Assembly (NCBI GenBank): GCA_029288195.1
Contig: JARFPR010000521.1
Span: 1-18,089 of the forward strand
Source of the DNA: Gammaproteobacteria bacterium
GTDB lineage: Bacteria > Pseudomonadota > Gammaproteobacteria > GCA-001735895
Direction of reading: 5' to 3'
DNA: 18,089 nt
Part shown: piece by piece, positions 6,586 to 13,314 of the stretch
Layout of the letters: every line of letters starts with the position of its first letter
How positions within the stretch are numbered: position 1 is the first letter of the stretch
Notes under the pieces: model-generated
Databases searched by the model: none
What the model saw: only the letters and a program-made list of their open reading frames with translations
Told to the model about the DNA's origin: nothing
Made by a program: the position numbers and the translations under genes

Positions 6586-7473
6586 GTGAATATTGGATTT
6601 ATTGGGCTTGGGGTCATGGGTAACCCGATGGCGGAAAATCTGGTCCGCAATGGCCAGCACCAGGTAAAGGTTTTTGATATCGACCAGGCACGGGGCGATA
6701 ACCTGGTAGCGCTCGGGGCTTTGCGTGCAGACTCACTGGTCGATGCAGTTGAAGATGCCGATATCGTCATGACATCGCTGCCAGGACCCCGGCAAATCGA
6801 GGCAGTCGCTTTCGCCGATGACGGCCTGTTTGCGAACCTGAAAGCGGGTGTGAACTGGATTGAACTCAGTACTAATAACCTGGAAGTGGCGGCGAAAATT
6901 AAACGGTCTGCCGAAGCAGCGGAGATTCAAATTCTGGATGCCCCCGTATCGGGTGGTGATGAAGGTGCGCGCGCAGGCAACCTGACAATCCTGGTCGGCG
7001 GAGAAAAGGCCGTGTTCGATTTCTGTTTGCCAATACTCGAAATTATCGGCGGTCGGATCACCCTGCTGGGGCCGCATGGGGCAGGATACTCGGCCAAGAT
7101 TGCCCAGGTGATTTTATGCTACCTGCACTCGCTAGCGCTTTCCGAAGCCATGATGCTTGGTGTCAAGGGTGGCGTAGATCCTGCCCAGATGCTGTCTATC
7201 ATTCAGAACAGCACCGGCAAGTCTTACGTCGCAGATCGTTACGGTCCGCCAATCTTGAATGGCGATTATGATCCATCCTTTACCGTGGGGCTTGCGCACA
7301 AGGATATGAAACTTGCCCGGGAAATGGCACAGAATCTCGGTATCAGTTTACCGCTGTGCGATCTCACTACTGATACTTATGCACGTGCAATCGAAACCTA
7401 TGGTTTCGACGCCAACCACTTGAAGGCTGTGCGCTTGCTTGAAGAAGACAACAATACCTTTTTACAGGTTTGA
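6586..7473 (+). CDS. 3-hydroxyisobutyrate dehydrogenase-family oxidoreductase (beta-hydroxyacid dehydrogenase)
   Basis: This 296-residue NAD(P)-dependent dehydrogenase starts at a GTG with GGAG 7 nt upstream. The Rossmann motif is NIGFIGLGVMGNPMAENL. The substrate-binding segment is DAPVSGGDEGARAGNLTILVGG (S122 is the family serine), and the catalytic lysine is K171 in GAGYSAKIAQ. Relatives include tartronate semialdehyde reductase, L-threonate dehydrogenase and 3-hydroxyisobutyrate dehydrogenase; they oxidise or reduce beta-hydroxy acids. The residue three after the lysine is Gln (Q174), whereas the family normally has Asn there, and the alignment needs no gap. The class II aldolase gene follows after 16 bp, so the two form an operon. 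Dehydrogenase plus aldolase-fold enzyme recalls the threonate/tetronate pathways, but the kinase of those pathways is not here. Confidence 0.93.
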   Translation: MNIGFIGLGVMGNPMAENLVRNGQHQVKVFDIDQARGDNLVALGALRADSLVDAVEDADIVMTSLPGPRQIEAVAFADDGLFANLKAGVNWIELSTNNLEVAAKIKRSAEAAEIQILDAPVSGGDEGARAGNLTILVGGEKAVFDFCLPILEIIGGRITLLGPHGAGYSAKIAQVILCYLHSLALSEAMMLGVKGGVDPAQMLSIIQNSTGKSYVADRYGPPILNGDYDPSFTVGLAHKDMKLAREMAQNLGISLPLCDLTTDTYARAIETYGFDANHLKAVRLLEEDNNTFLQV

Positions 7474-7489
7474 AAACGGGAGTAATACG

Positions 7490-8260
7490 ATGAGCGAAAT
7501 TACGGCTGACGATTTTAAACCTGCCGAGGATGGAGTAGCTGCCAGCACGGCTGAATGGGAAGTTCGCGTTGATCTTGCGGCGATGTTCAGGCTAACCCAT
7601 ATGTTCGGTTGGGACGATACGATATGGAATCATATTACCGCGCGTGCGCCGGGCACCGAGCACACCTTTTTCATGCATCGCTTTGGCCTGCTTTATGAAG
7701 AAGTGACTGCATCCAACCTGATCAAGGTAGATGAAGAAGGTCGCGTACTCGAAGGTCCGCCGGATGTGAATACCGCCGGGTTCGTGATTCACAGTGCGAT
7801 TCACCTGAATCATCCGAAAAACAAGTTTGTATTTCACGCCCATCCACCGACCGCGATCGCGGCAACCGCCTTCAAGGATGGTATTCCCTACTGGGTACAG
7901 GATTCCTCGATGCTGTACGGCAAGATCGGCTACCACGATTGGGAAGGGCTTTCCGTCGACCTGGACGAGCGATTTCGTATCGCCGAAAACCTGGGCGATG
8001 GCAAGGTGCTAGTAATGCGTAATCATGGATTCTTATCCGTCGGTGAAACTGCGGGCGAGGCTTTCATGAACATGTATTACATGATCCGCATGTGTGAGGT
8101 TGCAGTGCAGGCGCAGGCCTCGGGTCTCGAACTTGAGCCCGCGACCCCGGAACTCTGGGAAATGTCCTGCAAGCAATACGAGGCTTTTTCGCCTGGCAAA
8201 TACGAGTGGCCAGCGCTCAAGCGCCGTTGCGATCGCGCCGACCCGTCGTATAAAAACTGA
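7490..8260 (+). CDS. Class II aldolase/adducin-family protein
   Basis: This 256-residue protein has the class II aldolase/adducin fold. Two metal-binding histidines are seen in FHAHPPTAIA and a third in MRNHGFLSVG, so the zinc site appears intact. Around NTAGFVIHSAIHLNHP, where bacterial fuculose- and ribulose-phosphate aldolases carry PSSE or PSSD with the catalytic acid, there is Ala instead, as in adducin-like members. The YHDWEGLSVD segment is also adducin-like. So the fold is clear but classical phosphosugar aldol cleavage is doubtful. The ATG at 7490 has GGGAG upstream and lies 16 bp after the beta-hydroxyacid dehydrogenase stop, implying a shared transcript and probably a shared substrate. 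A decarboxylase or hydratase-like role is possible. Confidence 0.9.
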   Translation: MSEITADDFKPAEDGVAASTAEWEVRVDLAAMFRLTHMFGWDDTIWNHITARAPGTEHTFFMHRFGLLYEEVTASNLIKVDEEGRVLEGPPDVNTAGFVIHSAIHLNHPKNKFVFHAHPPTAIAATAFKDGIPYWVQDSSMLYGKIGYHDWEGLSVDLDERFRIAENLGDGKVLVMRNHGFLSVGETAGEAFMNMYYMIRMCEVAVQAQASGLELEPATPELWEMSCKQYEAFSPGKYEWPALKRRCDRADPSYKN

Positions 8261-8285
8261 TCCGTGGCATTTTTACCGCTACCAA

Positions 8286-9143
8286 TTAAATTGATTGCCA
8301 GACCTGATAGAGTTCGGGGTTGGCCAGAATGTCGCGCAGGGCATCGTCGAGAATGGTTGCCCAGCGCTCTGCTCCCGCCTCGGTATTAACCAGGTCCTGG
8401 CGTATCTCGATCGAAACATGCGGTATCCCGGAAGCCTCGGCGTGATGATCGATGGTGTAGTCCGCGGGATGCTTGCCCGAGTAAGGCTCGTTGTCACCGA
8501 TGTTGAATCCGTTGGCATGCGCACGTAAATTGGCCATCAGCGGCACTGGAATTCGCGGGTCCTTGTCCCATAGAATTCCGGCGTGCCAGGGGCGGACAAA
8601 CCCCGCCATTTGTGGTGTAAAACTGTGTATCGATATGAACGCCGGCACCACTCCGTTTTCCCTGAAAGCGTGCAGCATCGTATCGATAGCCTTCCGGTAT
8701 GGCGTGTAAAAGTCGTGGATGCGTTGATTACGATGCTCAACCGACATGTTTTGATTGCCCGGGATAGGTGTGTCGTCGCTGACTTCCGGCATCACGCTTG
8801 GGTCCTCGAGACTGCGGTTGAGATCGACGACGAGACGCGAGTAACCCGCCAGTATGGCCGGTGCGTCGAGATGTTGAGACAGGTGATGGACTAACTTGCG
8901 AGTACCAATATCGTAGGCAATATGCTGTTCGAGCAGGTTCTCATCGAGGCCGAGGTTATCGAGCGCTCGTGGAATGACGCGGCTCGCGTGATCTCCGACC
9001 AACAGGACCTTACCCTGGCCCTGTTCATTGATAATATTATAGGGCGGGGGATCCCCGGGTCCGATCATGGTTTCTATCTGGTTCATCTGTCCGTCAAAGT
9101 AAGGCGTAATTCCCGCGCTGGGCTGCGGCGGTGCGCAAAGCAT
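8286..9143 (-). CDS. N-formylglutamate amidohydrolase-family protein
   Basis: This 285-residue protein belongs to the N-formylglutamate deformylase family (HutG-type). Markers are VLLVGDHASRVIPRAL, the YDIGTRKLV segment, YSRLVVDLNRS, ISIHSFTP, and DHHAEASGIPHVSIEIRQDLV, which together would form the metal-dependent amidase site. HutG releases formate from N-formylglutamate in histidine breakdown, but no other hut gene is nearby, so another N-acyl or N-formyl amino acid may be the substrate. The ATG at 9143 has AGGAG 5 nt upstream and is preferred over the internal Met at 9086. The gene is convergent with the aldolase gene (25-bp gap) and divergent from the butyrobetaine hydroxylase-like gene. 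Confidence 0.9.
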   Translation of the reverse strand: MLCAPPQPSAGITPYFDGQMNQIETMIGPGDPPPYNIINEQGQGKVLLVGDHASRVIPRALDNLGLDENLLEQHIAYDIGTRKLVHHLSQHLDAPAILAGYSRLVVDLNRSLEDPSVMPEVSDDTPIPGNQNMSVEHRNQRIHDFYTPYRKAIDTMLHAFRENGVVPAFISIHSFTPQMAGFVRPWHAGILWDKDPRIPVPLMANLRAHANGFNIGDNEPYSGKHPADYTIDHHAEASGIPHVSIEIRQDLVNTEAGAERWATILDDALRDILANPELYQVWQSI

Positions 9144-9347
9144 AAAGACTCCTTTTGTGTGGGTCCAGTGGTCACCGTCAATTGATTGCCCGTTCGCTGC
9201 TGTGCCGGTTGCATAACAGCATGAATAATGTGACGTTGATGTTTATAAGGAAAAATAGGTATGTAAAATGGATTCACGCTAACGGTGCCTATCTATTTCG
9301 ATGCGCACTATATTGATGCTTAATCGAACACTTAACCGGAATCGAAA
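9144..9347. other. Divergent intergenic region, no gene seen
   Basis: These 204 bases separate the amidohydrolase from the butyrobetaine hydroxylase-like gene and should hold both promoters. A -10-like TATATT at 9309-9314 faces the plus-strand gene, but I find no matching -35. No strong palindrome, terminator or small ORF with a good start is evident. Confidence 0.4.
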
Positions 9348-10547
9348 ATGCAATCTACCCATATTGAAAGCACCTCCGATCAGTCGGCTATTCAGCATCT
9401 CATTCAGAATTCCGACGGCATTACGATTAAGTGGTCTGATGGCCACAGTAGTTTTTTCCACTCTCTCTGGTTGCGCGACTGTTGCTATTGCAAGGAGTGT
9501 GGCGATTCGTATTCGAGTAAGCGTTTCGTTGTGCCGAGCGACATCCCGCTCGACATTGCGATTGGTGAAACCAATATTACTCCGCAGGGTCTTTTGTCGA
9601 TAACCTGGGCGCAGGATGGTCATGTTTCGCATTATGATCCCGTCTGGCTGCGGCAGAACTGCTATGACGATGATTCACGAGCTACGCGTTTTCATAAACC
9701 GGTTCTGTGGAATGCGCAACTCGGCGATTCGATTCCAAGCGTCGCGTTTGTGGCAGCACAAACCGACGAGGAATCTTTGCTCGACCTTTACCGCAAGTTG
9801 CGGGATTTCGGTTTTGTGGTCGTGACCGGTGGTCCCGTCGAACCCGGCGGCATCGAGGCGGTCGCCGGTCTGATCGGTGATCTCGGCGATTCCGCGTATA
9901 CCAAAATATTCGATCTGTCTCCGTCGAGTGCGATCAAGACCATGGGTAACACTCACAAATCAGTGCCGCCGCATACCGACGAGGCATTTCGCTATTCACC
10001 CCCCGGGATCAATATTCTGGGCTGCGTGCGACCTGCTAGTGATGGTGGGGAATCCGTGCTGGTGGATGGTTTTTTTGTCGCTGAACGCCTGCGTGAGCAA
10101 AACCAGCCACAGTTTGAATTGCTGTGTCACTACCAGCAGACTTTCAATCGAATTCATCCGGGAAGGCTGGATCAGCGCAACCGCCAGCGTATGATTGAGC
10201 GCGATGACAGGGGCGAGGTAATAGGCATACGTTTTCATACCCGCTCTGCGGGGCCGTTGAATTTGCCTGCGGACATGGTCCATTCTTATTATGCTGCTCA
10301 CCGGGCACTCTGCAATCTGATGCTGTCTCCCGAGAACCAGGTCAAATTTCAATTACAGGCCGGCGAGAGTGTCATTTTCGATAACCATCGCGTTTTGCAC
10401 TCGCGCGCCGAATTTACCGACCCGCGAAGATTCCTGCAGATTTGTAACGTCGCACGCGAAACCTTTCACCAACGTCTGCGCCTGCTGGCTGACCGTCTGG
10501 GTTATCCGGTTGAGGCAGGCATGGTCCTGGCCTCGGGCGTGTCCTGA
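9348..10547 (+). CDS. Gamma-butyrobetaine hydroxylase-like 2-oxoglutarate/Fe(II) oxygenase
   Basis: This 399-residue protein has the two-domain plan of gamma-butyrobetaine and trimethyllysine hydroxylases. The N-terminal domain (about 20-105) carries the zinc-binding CxCxxC (C46, C48, C51) plus H95, matching the Cys3His site of human BBOX1. The C-terminal TauD-type domain (about 135-385) has the iron ligands H209 and D211 in PPHTDEAF and a distal His, H351, in HRVLHSR. These enzymes hydroxylate an unactivated carbon of a trimethylammonium acid, using 2-oxoglutarate and O2. Gamma-butyrobetaine would give L-carnitine. The start ATG has only a weak CCGGA upstream. A substrate of this kind fits the betaine-type Rieske and flavoprotein genes upstream. 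Trimethyllysine or another betaine is an alternative. Confidence 0.9.
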   Translation: MQSTHIESTSDQSAIQHLIQNSDGITIKWSDGHSSFFHSLWLRDCCYCKECGDSYSSKRFVVPSDIPLDIAIGETNITPQGLLSITWAQDGHVSHYDPVWLRQNCYDDDSRATRFHKPVLWNAQLGDSIPSVAFVAAQTDEESLLDLYRKLRDFGFVVVTGGPVEPGGIEAVAGLIGDLGDSAYTKIFDLSPSSAIKTMGNTHKSVPPHTDEAFRYSPPGINILGCVRPASDGGESVLVDGFFVAERLREQNQPQFELLCHYQQTFNRIHPGRLDQRNRQRMIERDDRGEVIGIRFHTRSAGPLNLPADMVHSYYAAHRALCNLMLSPENQVKFQLQAGESVIFDNHRVLHSRAEFTDPRRFLQICNVARETFHQRLRLLADRLGYPVEAGMVLASGVS

Positions 10548-10591
10548 GTGCCATTAAGTACGACTTCCGGGCAGGGTCAAATGAATCTCGT

Positions 10592-10620
10592 TTTACGAAT
10601 GCGAACACAATACCTATACT
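10592..10620 (+). promoter_or_regulatory. Predicted promoter of the isopenicillin N synthase-like gene
   Basis: TTTACG at 10592-10597 and TATACT at 10615-10620 are separated by exactly 17 bp, in the 107-bp gap after the butyrobetaine hydroxylase-like gene. The transcript would start roughly 25-30 bases before the ATG at 10655. Predicted by eye. Confidence 0.45.
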
Positions 10621-10654
10621 GCCGGGATTCAAATCTGCCCAGGTGAACATCAAT

Positions 10655-11680
10655 ATGATCCACGGTAAACAGGATTTCGATAAGGATCCGGTCGCGCATC
10701 AGGCGTCGATCGCGGACCAGGTACCGATTATTGATATTGCGGAATTGCTGGTCGATTCAAATAGTAGTGCTGCCCGGGAGTCGGTTGATAAAATCGCGTC
10801 TGCCTGCAGTAGCTGGGGTTTCTTCCAGGTTATCAATCATGGTATTACGACCACACTGGTCGATGATGTCTGGCGGCAAACACGCGCGTTTTTTGCCCTG
10901 CCGGGTGAAATTAAGATGTCGGTGTTGCGCAGCAGGGAGAATCCCTGGGGTTATTATCATAATGAACTCACCAAGAACCAGCGCGACAAGAAGGAAGTAT
11001 TCGATTTCACTCGCGCCGGTGTCGATCCGATCTACGGTCAGTCCAATCGCTGGCCTGTAAAGCAGGATGTCTTTAAAGCCACTATGGAGGATTACTTCGA
11101 CGCCTGCACCAACCTGTCGCTAAAGTTGCTGGAAGCTTTTTGTGTCGGACTCGATTTACCGGCCGATTACATGCATGCCGATTTTGCTACCAACCACACG
11201 GGTTTCCTGCGGCTTAATTATTACCCGGTGCAGGATCCGCTGGCAGGTTCCAGTGAAGCGCACCAGCCGGTTGCTGACCTCGGGGTGCACCATCATACGG
11301 ACGCCGGCGCACTAACCGTGTTGATCCAGGACGATATCGGCGGTCTGCAGGTGCACCGTGATGGCTACTGGTACGACATTCCCCCGGTTCCCGGTGCCAT
11401 GGTTATCAATACCGGTGACATGATGCAGGTCTGGTCAAACGATATCTATCATGCGCCCGTGCACCGGGTGCTGGCGATGGAGTCCAGAGATCGCTACAGC
11501 CTGCCGTTTTTCTTTAATCCCGCCGCCAGTGCGAAGGTCGCTCCGCTGCCAACCGTGTTTGACGAACAGCACCCAAGTCACTATCGCAGTATTCACTGGG
11601 CCGAATTTCGTGGTAAGCGCTCCGATGGTGATTTCGCTGATTACGGCACCGAAGTACAGATTTCACAATTCAGGAAATGA
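10655..11680 (+). CDS. Isopenicillin N synthase-like 2-oxoglutarate/Fe(II)-dependent oxygenase
   Basis: This 341-residue protein of the IPNS/flavonol-synthase superfamily has an N-terminal DIOX_N-like domain (VPIIDIAELL, SWGFFQVINHGI) and a C-terminal jelly-roll. The Fe(II) triad is H214, D216 (HHHTDAGALTVL) and H270 (APVHRVLA); R280-Y-S282 would bind the 2-oxoglutarate carboxylate. I chose the ATG at 10655 because AGGTGA lies 8 nt upstream; an in-frame GTG at 10643 overlaps that Shine-Dalgarno sequence. Bacterial members hydroxylate or desaturate small molecules, and the substrate cannot be read from motifs. It follows another 2-oxoglutarate oxygenase of a different family and has its own likely promoter. 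A role in the same betaine or amino acid pathway is inference. Confidence 0.92.
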   Translation: MIHGKQDFDKDPVAHQASIADQVPIIDIAELLVDSNSSAARESVDKIASACSSWGFFQVINHGITTTLVDDVWRQTRAFFALPGEIKMSVLRSRENPWGYYHNELTKNQRDKKEVFDFTRAGVDPIYGQSNRWPVKQDVFKATMEDYFDACTNLSLKLLEAFCVGLDLPADYMHADFATNHTGFLRLNYYPVQDPLAGSSEAHQPVADLGVHHHTDAGALTVLIQDDIGGLQVHRDGYWYDIPPVPGAMVINTGDMMQVWSNDIYHAPVHRVLAMESRDRYSLPFFFNPAASAKVAPLPTVFDEQHPSHYRSIHWAEFRGKRSDGDFADYGTEVQISQFRK

Positions 11681-11721
11681 GATAGAACCCCCTTATCCGG
11701 GGATTCGACACCGTTAGAGCA

Positions 11722-12213
11722 ATGAGTCGATATCGTCCTCCCGGCCCCAGCAAGTCGCCCTATATTACGCCCGAGGGTATGCGCATCCTGCAAACGGAAC
11801 AGAAGTCGCTGTGGTTGAAGCGCCGTGAAGTCGTTGCGGCCCTGTCAGCGGCCGCCGCCGAGGGTGATCGCTCGGAGAATGCCGAGTATATCTATCGCAA
11901 GAAAGAACTGCGCGAGATCGATCGCCGGATTCGTTACCTGCAAAAACGCCTACCGGAGTTAAATGTTGTGGATCAAAAACCAGCCAGTTCGGAGCGGGTT
12001 TTTTTCGGTGCCATGGTCGAACTCCAGGATCAGAACGAGGTGGTAGTAGCATATCGCATCGTCGGTCCTGATGAATTCGATCGCGAAGAAAGCTATATCA
12101 GCGTCGACTCGCCGTTGGCGCGTTCGTTGCTAAAACGGGAACTGGGTGACGAGGTCGAAGTCGAAGTACCCAGCGGGAGACTGGTTTACACTATTGTGCA
12201 GATTAGCTACTGA
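11722..12213 (+). CDS. greB: Transcription elongation factor GreB
   Basis: GreB rescues backtracked RNA polymerase by stimulating cleavage of the transcript 3' end. The 163-residue protein has the N-terminal coiled-coil with the acidic tip in AAAEGDRSENAEYIYRKKELREIDRRIRYLQKRL, where the conserved Asp and Glu act through the polymerase secondary channel. A C-terminal FKBP-like domain follows (VFFGAMVEL, YRIVGPDEF, YISVDSPLARSLLKRELGDEVEV). The REIDRRIRYL stretch and VFFGA distinguish GreB from GreA. It lies 41 bp after the oxygenase gene and 16 bp before the enolase-superfamily gene, an odd position for a housekeeping factor. Only a weak ribosome site (TTAGAG) precedes the ATG. Confidence 0.96.
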   Translation: MSRYRPPGPSKSPYITPEGMRILQTEQKSLWLKRREVVAALSAAAAEGDRSENAEYIYRKKELREIDRRIRYLQKRLPELNVVDQKPASSERVFFGAMVELQDQNEVVVAYRIVGPDEFDREESYISVDSPLARSLLKRELGDEVEVEVPSGRLVYTIVQISY

Positions 12214-12229
12214 GCAACGAGATTCGACG

Positions 12230-13312
12230 ATGAAAATTACTAATTTTAAAACCACCCTGGTCGATGTACCGCTGGAGCGGCCGATCGCGACCTCGATACA
12301 CCAGATGAAAAGCGTGGGCTATGTTCTGCTTGAACTCGAAACCGACCAGGGGTTGATCGGTGAAAGTTGTGTAATGACGTTAAATGCAGTGCGGCTCAAG
12401 GCGTTGCACGAAATGTTGCTCGGTTTCGCGCACCAGGTCGAGGGACGCGACCCGCATTTTGTCGCCGCAATCTGGCAGGACATCTGGAATGAATTGAATC
12501 CGATCGGACACAAGGGCTTTTCCATCGCCGCGCTTACCGCAATCGATACCGCTTGCTGGGACCTGGTGGGCAAGGCTGCCGGGTTACCGTTGCACAAGGT
12601 TTTCGGCGCCTGCCGCGAACATGTTAAGACTTATGCCAGCGGGGGACTGTGGTTATCGCAGTCGATCGATGAGCTGGTTGAAGAGGCCGCCGTACTGATC
12701 GATACGGGATTCCGTGCAATGAAAATCCGCCTGGGCAAGCCAAGCGTGAGCGAAGATGTCGAACGCGTGGCCGCGGTGCGTGATGCCATAGGTCCGGGGA
12801 TAGAATTGCTCGCTGATGCCAACCAGGCGCTCACGGTGAAGCACGCTATTCGTCTTGGACGTGAGCTTGAGGAATTTAATCTCGCCTGGTTTGAAGAGCC
12901 GGTGGTCTATCACAATCTCGTTGGTTGTGCCGAGGTACGAGCGGCGCTCGATACACCGATCGCAGCGGGTGAAACCGAGTACACACACCTGGGTATGCGC
13001 GATATTCTCGAATCCGGCGCGGTCGATGTGTTGATGCCTGATTTGCAACGCATCGGGGGTTTAAGCGAAATGCGCCGGGTCGCGGCCCTGGCCGCCGCTT
13101 ATGAAATCCCGATTTCAACGCATATTTTCACCGAGTACAGCCTGTGTATTGCCGGCAGCGAACCAAACTGTATTTCGGTTGAGCACATGCCATGGTGTGT
13201 GCCATTGTTTAACGAGTCGATGGAGCTTGCAGAGGGCATGATTACCCTTCCCGAGCGCCCCGGCACCGGCTTTAGTTTTGACAAAACGGCAATAAAACGT
13301 TTTAGTGTTTGA
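12230..13312 (+). CDS. Mandelate racemase/muconate lactonizing-type enolase-superfamily enzyme
   Basis: This 360-residue protein has a capping domain (1 to about 125) and a TIM barrel. The Mg2+ ligands are D196 (DANQ), E222 (WFEEP) and E248 (AGETE). The acid/base dyad H298 (STHIFTE) and D271 (MPDLQRIGG) is present, as is E318 (VEHMPW). These run exactly one residue ahead of mandelate racemase numbering (D195, E221, E247, H297, D270, E317). K165 matches Lys164, but the position of the catalytic Lys166 is Arg167 (MKIRLG). The enzyme should abstract an alpha proton from a carboxylate, as a racemase or an acid-sugar dehydratase, using the His-Asp dyad. The start ATG at 12230 follows greB by 16 bp; the upstream open frame lies within greB and is rejected. 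Confidence 0.93.
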   Translation: MKITNFKTTLVDVPLERPIATSIHQMKSVGYVLLELETDQGLIGESCVMTLNAVRLKALHEMLLGFAHQVEGRDPHFVAAIWQDIWNELNPIGHKGFSIAALTAIDTACWDLVGKAAGLPLHKVFGACREHVKTYASGGLWLSQSIDELVEEAAVLIDTGFRAMKIRLGKPSVSEDVERVAAVRDAIGPGIELLADANQALTVKHAIRLGRELEEFNLAWFEEPVVYHNLVGCAEVRAALDTPIAAGETEYTHLGMRDILESGAVDVLMPDLQRIGGLSEMRRVAALAAAYEIPISTHIFTEYSLCIAGSEPNCISVEHMPWCVPLFNESMELAEGMITLPERPGTGFSFDKTAIKRFSV

Positions 13313-13314
13313 CT

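Noticed and set aside
11688..11702. Short CCCC/GGGG hairpin between the oxygenase and greB
   Set aside because: The stem is only 4 bp with no T-tract, too weak to call a terminator.
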